Shown: positions 8,377 to 16,360 of the stretch, piece after piece
Layout of the letters: every line of letters starts with the position of its first letter
Numbering within the stretch: position 1 is the first letter of the stretch
Source: UBA668 sp040081465
GTDB lineage: Bacteria; Actinomycetota; Acidimicrobiia; Acidimicrobiales; Ilumatobacteraceae
Reading direction: 5' to 3'
NCBI GenBank assembly: GCA_040081465.1
Contig: JBEBGL010000005.1
Span: forward strand, 62,001 to 126,000
Length of the DNA: 64,000 nt
Translations under genes and position numbers: made by a program
The notes under the pieces: generated by a model
Databases searched by the model: none
The model's input: only the letters and a program-made list of their open reading frames with translations
What the model was told of the DNA's origin: nothing

Positions 8377-9018
8377 ATGGCGAGGCTTGAGTTGTTGCCG
8401 GCGAGTGCGTTGATCGTGACCGGTCCTGTCGATCATGCCGACTGGAACTACCGACCACTAATCGGAAAGGTCCAGCGCTTGCGGTTTCGACTCATCCGAC
8501 GCTTGCTCGGTGCGCAGACGTACGGTCGGCTGCTCGAGATCGGGTACGGCAGCGGCGTGTTCATGCCGGAGCTGTCGCGGCATGCAGACGAACTGTTCGG
8601 CATCGATCCGCACCCAATGCCCGCCGAGGTGGAGGCTGTGCTTCAGCAGCACGGCGTGAAGGCATCGCTGCTGACCGGGAGCGCAGAGGTACTGCCGTAC
8701 GCGGATGGGTTCTTCGACTGCGTCGTGTCTGTTAGCGCGATTGAGTACGTCGAGGACATCGAAGCCGCGTGCCTTGAACTTCGCCGCGTTCTCAAGCCCG
8801 GCGGTCGACTGGTGATAGCGACGCCTGGTTCGTCACCAATCTTGGACTTGGCACTGAAAGCGTCGACTGGTGAAGACCCGGGCCAATACGCAGATCGCCG
8901 TCAGCGACTATTGCCGACGCTCAAGAAACACTTCGCGGTGCGTAGGGAACTCGCGGTACCAAGATTCGGGGGTCGCCTGTTTCGCATTTACACCGGAGTG
9001 TGCTTCATTCGCCAGTAG
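8377..9018 (+). CDS. Class I SAM-dependent methyltransferase
   Basis: A 213-residue Rossmann-fold methyltransferase (Methyltransf_11 type). Motif I is 'LLEIGYGSGVFMPELS', the acidic residue after strand 2 is in 'FGIDPHP', motif II-like 'FDCVVSVSAIEYVEDI' and motif III 'LKPGGRLVIATPG' follow. Substrate not predictable. ATG at 8377 is used, since translation from further upstream would run into the divergent regulator. A converging small membrane protein gene lies 9 bases after its stop. Confidence 0.85.
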   Translation: MARLELLPASALIVTGPVDHADWNYRPLIGKVQRLRFRLIRRLLGAQTYGRLLEIGYGSGVFMPELSRHADELFGIDPHPMPAEVEAVLQQHGVKASLLTGSAEVLPYADGFFDCVVSVSAIEYVEDIEAACLELRRVLKPGGRLVIATPGSSPILDLALKASTGEDPGQYADRRQRLLPTLKKHFAVRRELAVPRFGGRLFRIYTGVCFIRQ

Positions 9019-9027
9019 CGGCGAGAG

Positions 9028-9444
9028 TCAACCCGTTGCTTTAGGTCGCGACCAGCCTGCCCACAGCGCAACAAGTGCTAGCACCGGGATCACTGTGAGC
9101 GAACCAATCATTCCGATCTTGTCGACCGCCTTGTAACCGTCGAGGTGGCCGGCGTGGTACACGACGTGCAGCACACCTTGCACCAGCCAAGCGATTGCGA
9201 TTGGCCGTCCGGGTCGGCTGCGCAGCGCTGTCCACGCAGTGACGATGACCATGGCGAGGAACAGCACGCCGACATCGCGCACCAGGTGTTCGTTGTACGC
9301 GCCTCCTTCTTTAGCGATCCAGCCGCGACCGAGGGGGAAGTCGTCGAAGAACGACTTCGGTGCGAACGCGGACTGCGCCCCAACAGGCAACATGAATACT
9401 GCGATTAGGAGCAGGGCCAGATTCTGGATTCGTTGACGGCTCAT
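9028..9444 (-). CDS. Four-helix membrane protein of unknown function
   Basis: A 138-residue protein with four predicted membrane segments: residues ~7-24, ~56-74, ~80-96 and ~108-128. Conserved-looking polar positions are 'HLVRDVG' before helix 2 and 'HVVYHAGHLDG' after helix 3, which puts several histidines near the membrane and resembles DUF4345/DoxX-like small membrane proteins. No function can be assigned. Start ATG at 9444. Confidence 0.7.
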   Translation of the reverse strand: MSRQRIQNLALLLIAVFMLPVGAQSAFAPKSFFDDFPLGRGWIAKEGGAYNEHLVRDVGVLFLAMVIVTAWTALRSRPGRPIAIAWLVQGVLHVVYHAGHLDGYKAVDKIGMIGSLTVIPVLALVALWAGWSRPKATG

Positions 9445-9582
9445 TGATGTGCTCGCTTCCGCTTAGGCTTCGTCAATGGGGGAGGCTAGTCCTGACGATT
9501 CGAGCCAATCGCGCTCCGATGTCACCCATGTGCACGTGTCACTCGTCTGTCTGGCAGTGACGATTTTGCAGAGCTGGGTCTA

Positions 9583-10173
9583 ATGAGCGCGGTCGCGCTT
9601 CCGATCCGGGCATCGCTTCTGCCACCTTTTCTTTCGTCGATTTCCATCGCGCGTCAGCAAGGTGAAGTGATCAGCGATGCCGCTGAGGCGCTTGTCGTTG
9701 AATTGTTTCGTACCGAGGGTCGATCGCTCGTGCGACTGGCTCGACTGTTCGTCGACGATCGCGATGCTGCCGAAGACATCGTGCAAGAGGCGTTCCTTCG
9801 TTTAGCCCGTCATGCGAGCAAGATCGAGTCGATCGACCGAGCACCCGCGTACCTTCGCTCGATCGTTTTGAACCTGGCGCGCGATCACAATCGGCGTGGG
9901 CTCGTCTCGCTGCGCCATCGAGCAACAGCAGGGCGCGAAGTCGATGTGGTCGAGGACGCGGCTGATCAACTTGCGCGCACTGAGGAACATCGCGTCGTGC
10001 TCGATGCAGTGCGGACGCTGCCCACTCGCCAGCGCGATTGCATCACGCTTAAGTACTTCGAGGAACTGTCGCTCGACGAGATCGCGTCGACATTGGGGCT
10101 TTCGATCAACTCGGTGAAGACACATCTTCTGCGCGCGATGGCAGCACTCGACCGCAAGTTGGGCGCGTCGTGA
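9583..10173 (+). CDS. ECF RNA polymerase sigma factor
   Basis: Extracytoplasmic-function sigma-70 family factor, about 196 residues. Region 2 is 'LVRLARLFVDDRDAAEDIVQ' with 'EAFLRLARH', and region 4 is 'LPTRQRDCITLKYFEELSLD' with 'EIASTLGLSINSVKTHLLRA'. The residues before ~28 are not conserved, so GTG at 9667 is an alternative start. Its stop overlaps the following membrane-protein gene (GTGA at 10170-10173), the usual sigma/anti-sigma coupling, so it is probably held inactive by that partner until a signal arrives. Confidence 0.9.
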   Translation: MSAVALPIRASLLPPFLSSISIARQQGEVISDAAEALVVELFRTEGRSLVRLARLFVDDRDAAEDIVQEAFLRLARHASKIESIDRAPAYLRSIVLNLARDHNRRGLVSLRHRATAGREVDVVEDAADQLARTEEHRVVLDAVRTLPTRQRDCITLKYFEELSLDEIASTLGLSINSVKTHLLRAMAALDRKLGAS

Positions 10174-10859
10174 GCACCATCGAGGATCGACTGACCGAGG
10201 CGTTTGCCGAGGCACGGACGTCGGTGTTCGAGAACCCCGACCTGTTTGCCAGAGTGACCGACAGCGTGAGTGACGCACGTGCTCGTCGTCGCTTTCGACT
10301 GGTGCTGCTGGCGTGGATTCTGGTGTTCGTACTTGCAAACGTCTCATTGGCACTCGCACTTTCAGATTTCGACAACAGGAGGTTCAATATGCAGTGGTGG
10401 GTCATCGAATTGATCACCAACATCGTGCTGGTCGCGATTGCGATCGGGCTCGGCCCGTTCATCAAACGGTTCGGGCGTTCGTACGCCGCTGATGTGTTTC
10501 GGGCGAACCCTCGAACAGGAAAGAGCTACTTGGTACTCACCGATGTCGCGTACTACTTGATCTTCACGGCGTTCATCATGTTCACGATGTCGTTCGTCGA
10601 GAGCACACGTTGGCGGCTTTCAACGGGAACACAATTGAAGGATGAGGTTTCCCGTGTCGGCGGGATGCTGTTGATCATGGGCATCCTCCACGGGTTGAAC
10701 GTTGTGGCGTTGCCGATCATCGGACGGTTGTTGTCGGGCGACGATCGTGCTCACGCCGATCGTCCCACCACGGAAGCGAGCACGTCGTCGGCAACAATGC
10801 CGCCGATTGGCCCCGGCACTTGGATCCTGAAGATCGAGGAAGCCCCCGGTTCCAAGTAG
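10170..10859 (+). CDS. Putative membrane anti-sigma partner of the ECF factor
   Basis: A 229-residue protein with a cytoplasmic N-terminus of ~45 residues (MSTIEDRLTEAFAEARTSVF) and five or so membrane segments between about residues 47 and 190. Coupling by GTGA to the ECF gene suggests anti-sigma function. However, there is no zinc-binding HxxxCxxC motif of the ZAS class, and there are several membrane helices instead of one, so this would be an atypical anti-sigma factor. The palindromic element at 10863 begins three bases after its stop. Confidence 0.55.
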   Translation: MSTIEDRLTEAFAEARTSVFENPDLFARVTDSVSDARARRRFRLVLLAWILVFVLANVSLALALSDFDNRRFNMQWWVIELITNIVLVAIAIGLGPFIKRFGRSYAADVFRANPRTGKSYLVLTDVAYYLIFTAFIMFTMSFVESTRWRLSTGTQLKDEVSRVGGMLLIMGILHGLNVVALPIIGRLLSGDDRAHADRPTTEASTSSATMPPIGPGTWILKIEEAPGSK

Positions 10860-10862
10860 AAC

Positions 10863-10936
10863 GAGTCGAGTGTTTCATGCCCGCACGCAGGCACGAAACA
10901 CTCGACTCAGGCTCAGCTGCCGCAAACACTCGACTC
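10863..10936 (+). repeat. REP-like palindromic element, copy 1
   Basis: Arms GAGTCGAGTGTTTC (10863-10876) and GAAACACTCGACTC (10895-10908) are perfect 14-bp complements. An inner stem TGCCCG/CAGGCA surrounds a CACG loop (10884-10887). An extra right arm, AAACACTCGACTC, follows at 10924-10936. A second copy sits at 62656-62719 on the other strand. Each copy directly follows the membrane-protein gene of an ECF pair, in the same relative orientation. Confidence 0.8.
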
Positions 10937-10977
10937 GGGACTGTCACCTACGGTGCGGTCCTGGGCGTCTGTCAGTC

Positions 10978-12420
10978 ATGCGCACTCACTCTTGCAAGGT
11001 TCTGATGACGGTTGCCCTGCTGGCGGCGGCCGCTAGCTGCTCGAACGACGACAGCGACTCCGACATCGCGTCGACCGAGCGTATGCAGGTCGTGTTCGAC
11101 TACAGCCCGACGTTGTCCGACGCTGGGGCGCTGCTGTATCTCGCGTCGCACCCGAGTGTTGAATTGCTGGCAGTCACGCTGCCCGGCACCGGCGAGGCGG
11201 ACTGCGAACCCGGCGTTCAGATCACGCGCGCACTGCTAACTGTTGCGGGTCAAGCCGACGTGCCGATCGGTTGTGGACGCAACACGCCGTTGGTTGGGGA
11301 GCGCGATTGGCCAGACGCTTGGCGAGGCGCTGCTAACACTTTGGGCGAAGGTCTGCTCCCGACTGTTGACGCCGAGCCCGTCGTCGATGCCGAGCAACTT
11401 CTCGCCACCACGCTGCGCGACGCGACCGCACCGGTCACTCTTGTCGCCGTTGGTCCGCTGACGAACCTTGGTGTGGTGCTGGGCGACGATCCGGATCTGG
11501 CATCGCGGGTCGAACGAATTGTCATTATGGGTGGCGCGCTCGACGTGCCGGGCAATGTGGAGAATGCGCCAACAGCTGAGTGGAATCTCTACGTCGATCC
11601 GGAAGCGACGCGTCGCGTCATCGCCGCTGGGCCTCCCGTCACGTTCGTTGCGCTCGATGCGACCAACTACATGGCATGGACCGATCGCCTGCTCGTACGA
11701 ATTGATGCGCTTGACACGTCTGCCGCGGATGTGGTGTATCAGCTTGCGAACTCGACTTCGCTTGACGGCTTTTACCTGTGGGACGAACTGGCAGCGATAG
11801 TTGCAGTCGATCAAAGCGTGGTCACCACTGAGTCGGTGTCGATTCGTGTCGACGACGATGGCGCGCTGGTGCGCGATCCGGAGGGCATCACTGTCGAAAT
11901 TGCAGTCAGTGCCGAAACCTCAACGGCGAGGGATCAGTTCGTGCAAGGACTCAACGGTGGCAAGGCACCGCCCCAGGTGTCGCTAACCGCGGGTGAGCTC
12001 GACTACTTCGTGCAAGTCGGGGGAGCCGACTCCCGTTTCAACATTGTGATCAACACAGCCTTCGGCGGTCTCGACGAGAGCAATCCCGACACGCGTGGTA
12101 TGGCAACGGCGCTCTTCGAAGGCTTCTTTACTGGTGTCGATGGACTGTTGGTCGACCTGCGCGATATAGATCCTCCGGCCAGTCTGGACGGCGAACACTC
12201 CGAGTACATCGACTCGCTGGCGGTGTTCGCCGCCAGTCGTGACGAAGTATTCGCGGCCGTTGCTGTCGCCGAGGGGGCGGAGCTCTTCGAGATGCTTGAG
12301 AGCGTGTTAGAGGATGCCGGGATCAACCAAATCTTCGACCGCGCCAACGCTGCATGTCAGGCGTTGGTGAACTACTCGTTCTTACGCGACGGTCCTCGCC
12401 CGTGCACGCAGGGAACGTGA
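10978..12420 (+). CDS. Nucleoside-hydrolase-like lipoprotein with degenerate active site
   Basis: A 480-residue secreted lipoprotein: signal peptide with lipobox ending at Cys21 (LAAAASC) followed by a nucleoside hydrolase (IunH/RihA) fold. Recognisable family parts are 'TLVAVGPLTNLGVVL', 'IVIMGGALDVPGN', the ribose-binding 'AEWNLYVDPEATRRV' and a late Asp in 'LWDELAAI'. The N-terminal metal and catalytic motif DxDxxxDD is altered to 'DYSPTLSD' (residues 41-48): the first and last Asp remain, but the catalytic-base Asp and one neighbour are both Ser. About 150 extra C-terminal residues are not part of the usual fold. It may bind nucleosides or another ligand rather than hydrolyse them. Confidence 0.8.
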   Translation: MRTHSCKVLMTVALLAAAASCSNDDSDSDIASTERMQVVFDYSPTLSDAGALLYLASHPSVELLAVTLPGTGEADCEPGVQITRALLTVAGQADVPIGCGRNTPLVGERDWPDAWRGAANTLGEGLLPTVDAEPVVDAEQLLATTLRDATAPVTLVAVGPLTNLGVVLGDDPDLASRVERIVIMGGALDVPGNVENAPTAEWNLYVDPEATRRVIAAGPPVTFVALDATNYMAWTDRLLVRIDALDTSAADVVYQLANSTSLDGFYLWDELAAIVAVDQSVVTTESVSIRVDDDGALVRDPEGITVEIAVSAETSTARDQFVQGLNGGKAPPQVSLTAGELDYFVQVGGADSRFNIVINTAFGGLDESNPDTRGMATALFEGFFTGVDGLLVDLRDIDPPASLDGEHSEYIDSLAVFAASRDEVFAAVAVAEGAELFEMLESVLEDAGINQIFDRANAACQALVNYSFLRDGPRPCTQGT

Positions 12421-12428
12421 CCGGCGCG

Positions 12429-15107
12429 CTATTCGCTTCGCAGTGACTCCACCGGCCGCATGCGTGCGGCGGCTCTGCCTGGTAGCAGCGATGCGAGTAG
12501 GTGAGCGACGACCAAACCCGCGAGCAACACCGCCAACGACAACCACGGGGTCACGGGTTCAGCAACGACACCGAGACCTTCCGCGTATGTGCGCCATGCG
12601 TAGCGACCGGCCACGACGCCGATGGGTAACGCAATCACGGCTGTGACAACAACCAGTGTCATGGCCTGCCAGGCAACTATCGCGCGCGCTTGTCGACCAA
12701 CTAGCCCGAGGGCGCGCAGCGTGGCGATGTCGCGTCGGCGCGCCCGCGCTCCCGTCGCGATGAGGTGTGCCAGCACTGCCAGCGCGGTTAACCCCATCAG
12801 GATTCCCATGCCGGCAGGTATCCACGCGACGTCGTCAAGGTCAAGCGCGACAAGTTCCGTTGTGGTCGCCAGCGTTCCATCGGGCGACATGCCGTAGACG
12901 AAGGGTTCATCGCCAAGTAGCCCAGACTCGATGAGGTCGGTCGCGAGAGCGGCGGTATCGGCGCCGTCGACTACGTCGACGTAGACCCCATCTGCGCCTT
13001 CCGTAGGACTGAACGATGCCAACTGCTCGTCGGTCCAACCGGCGATCACGGCGGCGGTGTCATCGGGCAGCGCACCTTCGATCTCTGCTGCCAGTTCGTC
13101 GAACTCGAACTCGACCAGCACGTCGTGCAAGTGCGTCGGCTCGACGCTGAGCAGCAACTGAATCATCTCATCGCGCGACGCTGGTTCGAAGATTCGTCGT
13201 ATCCCATCGAGTGTTAACGACACCCCGAGTTCGAAGCGCCCGTCGGGGATCGGCAGGACACCGAGCCCGACAAGCTCGAACGATGTTTGACGTCCGTCTG
13301 GAATATCGCGCTCGACACCGAGCACGTCGTGCAGGGATGCGAACGAGTCCTCGGCCAGCACCGAGACCTCGTCGCCCACTTCGACTTCCAGTCGATCGGC
13401 GAGGTCAGCGTTGATGAGAATCTCGTCTGAACCCTGCGGTGCACGACCAATCACGACCACCGGCGTCACCGCATGTGCCCCGGAGTCGAACGCGATGTCG
13501 TAGACCTCGAAATCGAGACCGCCCAGCGAGAGGCTGCTCGGGAAGAAGGTTCCCAGAGACGAGCGCTCGATATCGGGGTGCTCCGCCGCGAAATCGCCGA
13601 GTGACTCGATGTCCCCGCCGCTAGCGAAGAAGTCCCAGTTCGATCCGACCAATCGCGGCGTTTCTCGTAGGTGCTGCAGGCCAGAGACGAAGGTGATCGC
13701 GCCGGCAACGACGGCCGTCGCAATTACTGCCGCGCCTAATCCGCTGCGTACCGGCACTGGGTTTGCGCCGCCTGCCGGTTCCAGTGCGAGACGTACTCCC
13801 CACGATGGCGTTGTTCCCAACCGTCCGCTACCGACTATTCGGGAGGCCATGCTTTGTCGGCCAAGTCCGCCACGTCGCAGATAAGCGCGTGCAGCAAGTT
13901 GCGATGGGATGACGGCGAGAAGCACGATGACGCCGATGGTCACGACGACGCTAAGCGCAAGAGCGCCCATCGAGATCGAGCCCTCCGTGCCGAGCAGAAC
14001 TCCCTCACCGGCACCCGGTGGGACGAGGGGCAACGCGACGAGTGCGGCCGCTGCGCAGATCACTCCAGCGGCGAGACCAATAAACGCGCCGTGACCGAGG
14101 CCTAGCAGCCATAACCCCCGCCGCGTTGTGCCAAGCGCGCGTAGCGTCGAATGATCGGAACCGAGTAACCGCAGGTGCCGAGCCAATAGTTGGCCGAGCA
14201 CCGCGATTGCGGCGAGCGCGCCCAGCGCGGCAAGTATGCGCAGCGCTGTCGCGTCGGGTCGTAGACGATCTCCGATCACGCGTGCGTGATCCCCGATGTC
14301 GATTGTGAAAAACGAACTCACCTCGTCACCAAGGTCGCCAACGTCCGCGCCCTCCGCGAACCACACCAGCGCAGTGCCGGGCTGTGGCTGGATGCCAATG
14401 CTGGGAGCGAATGTTGGGTCGACCAGCACTACTTCGAAGTACTCGGCCTGGCCAGGTGGTCGAACGTCCATGAATCCGACAAAGATGCCGACGACCGACA
14501 GAGTCTGCGGTTTGAAGACATCACCTTCGTTCTTGTTGCATGCGCCGGTCACAAACAGGTCGTCGCCGACCTGAACGCCGGCGCGCTGCGCGGTGATGGC
14601 TGGCAACGCCACTTCATTGGGAGAGTTTGGTGCGGGAAGGCGGCCACTCGTGACTCGAACAAGCGGCGTTTCAGATCGCGCCCACGAAGCTGGTGTTGCC
14701 GACAATTCGCCCGCGCCCGATTCGCATTCGCTTTCGAACGGGCCGAGCAATTCACCGTCAGCCGTGTACATGATCGGATACGTCTCGTTCAGTACCGCAA
14801 CGTGCGAAATCGCCGGATCTGACAGCGGCCCCTCCGTCACCACTCCGGCCTGAGTGGGACCTGGGCAACCTTCGCAGAACACCGCCAGGTCGGGCGCGTC
14901 CGTCTCGACGAGAAGCTTGTCGTACGACGACTCGACGCGATCGGCCATCGTTAGCGAAGCAACAGCAATTCCGGCGACGGTCCCGAACATCGCAGCCAAG
15001 AGAGCGGCTGAGCGCCACGATTGAAGAAGGCCTGAGCGCAGCGCGAGCACCCACGCGGCGATTGACCCGCGATCGTTAGTCGGCTTACTACTCATGCGGT
15101 CAGTCAC
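12429..15107 (-). CDS. FtsX-domain ABC transporter permease (MacB/LolC-like), large
   Basis: An 892-residue permease with two FtsX-type membrane modules. There is an N-terminal transmembrane helix (~30-50), a large extracytoplasmic domain, a first set of helices (~300-430, 'LRALGTTRRGLWLLGLGHGA'), another helix near 460, a second periplasmic domain, and a C-terminal set (~760-880, 'LRALGLVGRQARAIVAWQA'). The two 'LRALG' cytoplasmic motifs mark the coupling helices. No ATPase is fused; the LolD/MacB-type ATPase at 20844 is the only candidate nearby. Likely roles of the family are lipoprotein, peptide or antibiotic export, or mechanotransmission. It is divergent from the response regulator at 15213. 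Confidence 0.85.
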   Translation of the reverse strand: MTDRMSSKPTNDRGSIAAWVLALRSGLLQSWRSAALLAAMFGTVAGIAVASLTMADRVESSYDKLLVETDAPDLAVFCEGCPGPTQAGVVTEGPLSDPAISHVAVLNETYPIMYTADGELLGPFESECESGAGELSATPASWARSETPLVRVTSGRLPAPNSPNEVALPAITAQRAGVQVGDDLFVTGACNKNEGDVFKPQTLSVVGIFVGFMDVRPPGQAEYFEVVLVDPTFAPSIGIQPQPGTALVWFAEGADVGDLGDEVSSFFTIDIGDHARVIGDRLRPDATALRILAALGALAAIAVLGQLLARHLRLLGSDHSTLRALGTTRRGLWLLGLGHGAFIGLAAGVICAAAALVALPLVPPGAGEGVLLGTEGSISMGALALSVVVTIGVIVLLAVIPSQLAARAYLRRGGLGRQSMASRIVGSGRLGTTPSWGVRLALEPAGGANPVPVRSGLGAAVIATAVVAGAITFVSGLQHLRETPRLVGSNWDFFASGGDIESLGDFAAEHPDIERSSLGTFFPSSLSLGGLDFEVYDIAFDSGAHAVTPVVVIGRAPQGSDEILINADLADRLEVEVGDEVSVLAEDSFASLHDVLGVERDIPDGRQTSFELVGLGVLPIPDGRFELGVSLTLDGIRRIFEPASRDEMIQLLLSVEPTHLHDVLVEFEFDELAAEIEGALPDDTAAVIAGWTDEQLASFSPTEGADGVYVDVVDGADTAALATDLIESGLLGDEPFVYGMSPDGTLATTTELVALDLDDVAWIPAGMGILMGLTALAVLAHLIATGARARRRDIATLRALGLVGRQARAIVAWQAMTLVVVTAVIALPIGVVAGRYAWRTYAEGLGVVAEPVTPWLSLAVLLAGLVVAHLLASLLPGRAAARMRPVESLRSE

Positions 15108-15212
15108 TCCTTAACTCAAGTCAACCACGCTCATCGCGCCAAGGTGGGAGGCCACACAGCCGCGGTAGTGATAGCACCCCTGCCCGCCGACCTGCGGCGT
15201 AGGATCGACTTT

Positions 15213-15926
15213 GTGCCAATTCGGGTCGTGATCGCCGAAGACAACGCGCTGCTGCGCGACGGTTTGGCGCGCCTCATCTCATCGACAGACGACTTGGAAC
15301 TCGCTGGCACCTCGGCGAGCTACGACGAGTTGCTCGAACTGGTCGAGAAGGCCAAGCCAGACGTCGTCGTGACCGACATCCGGATGCCACCTACCGGTAC
15401 CGACGAAGGCATTCGCGCAGCGGCCGCGCTGCGCGTCAGCCATCCGCACATTGGCGTCATCGTGCTCAGCCAATACGTGTCGCCCGCGTACGCGGTCTCA
15501 TTGTTGTCGCAGGGGTCGGAACGGCGCGGCTATCTGTTGAAGGACAGAGTGGCCGACGTCGACGATCTAGTCGAGGCGATTCGGGTCGTTGCAGCAGGCG
15601 GCGCAGTGATCGATCCGAAGGTCGTGGAACAGCTCGTCTCGTCGTCTAGTCGTGGCCCCAAGGCACCGATCGACTTCCTTACGCCGCGCGAGCGTGAGGT
15701 GCTGGGCGAGATGGCTCAGGGCAAGTCGAACGCTGCAATCGCCGCGGCGCTCGTCCTTTCAGAGCGGGCCGTCGAGAAGCACATCAACTCGATCTTCTCC
15801 AAGCTGCATCTCAGCGAGGAACGCGACGTCAATCGTCGGGTTGCAGCCGTCCTTGTGTACTTGACCGATGGTGATGCAGGCCACACCTCCGGTGAGGTAG
15901 CAGCACGATTCCCTGGTCCCGGCTGA
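15213..15926 (+). CDS. NarL-type response regulator
   Basis: A 237-residue two-component regulator. The receiver (1-~120) has the acidic pair Glu9/Asp10, phospho-acceptor Asp55 in 'VVVTDIRMPP' and Lys in 'YLLKDRV'. The C-terminal LuxR-type HTH (~165-220) reads 'LTPREREVLGEMAQGKSNAA' then 'IAAALVLSERAVEKHINSIF'. GTG at 15213 starts the receiver cleanly; an earlier in-frame ATG at 15144 would only add an unconserved tail. The probable partner is the NarL-class kinase at 18674-20803. Receiver sequence is close to the receiver fused to the cyclase at 21569-22894. Confidence 0.9.
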   Translation: MPIRVVIAEDNALLRDGLARLISSTDDLELAGTSASYDELLELVEKAKPDVVVTDIRMPPTGTDEGIRAAAALRVSHPHIGVIVLSQYVSPAYAVSLLSQGSERRGYLLKDRVADVDDLVEAIRVVAAGGAVIDPKVVEQLVSSSSRGPKAPIDFLTPREREVLGEMAQGKSNAAIAAALVLSERAVEKHINSIFSKLHLSEERDVNRRVAAVLVYLTDGDAGHTSGEVAARFPGPG

Positions 15927-15946
15927 GGTGAGACCATGACAGCGTC

Positions 15947-16360
15947 ATGGAGGTCCCCTTAATGGAACAGGTCGTGCGGGTGTTGGTCGTCGACGACCAA
16001 GCCCCGTTTCGCGCCGCTGCGCGAGCTGTGATTGCACGCGTTCAAGACTTCGAGCTGATCGCTGAGGCGACCTCCGGCGAGGAAGCCGTCGCAATGGTCA
16101 ACGAGCTCGAGCCCGCTGTCGTCCTGATGGACATCAACATGGGGCTGCTCGACGGGCTTGAAGCAACGAAGATAATCACCGACGGGCACCCCAACACGAT
16201 GGTCATCCTCGTCTCGACCTACACCGAGGACGACATGCCGCCCGCTGCGCGTACCTGTGGCGCGGCGGCGTACGTCAACAAAGACGAACTCTCACCGCGG
16301 GTGCTGCGACAGCTGTGGGAAAAGGGTGGCGACCCCAACTGGCGGATCGGCTTGGCGTAG
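15947..16360 (+). CDS. Stand-alone response regulator receiver domain
   Basis: A 137-residue CheY-like protein consisting of a receiver only. It has 'LVVDDQAPFRAAARAV', the phosphorylation Asp in 'VVLMDINMGLLDGLEA', the switch Thr/Ser in 'ILVSTYTED' and the Lys in 'AYVNKDEL'. There is no output domain. The start could be ATG at 15947 or 15962. Its TAG stop overlaps the GTG start of the permease gene (TAGTG at 16358-16362), so the two are made together. A phospho-dependent control of the transporter, or a phosphate relay, is an inference from this coupling. Confidence 0.85.
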   Translation: MEVPLMEQVVRVLVVDDQAPFRAAARAVIARVQDFELIAEATSGEEAVAMVNELEPAVVLMDINMGLLDGLEATKIITDGHPNTMVILVSTYTEDDMPPAARTCGAAAYVNKDELSPRVLRQLWEKGGDPNWRIGLA

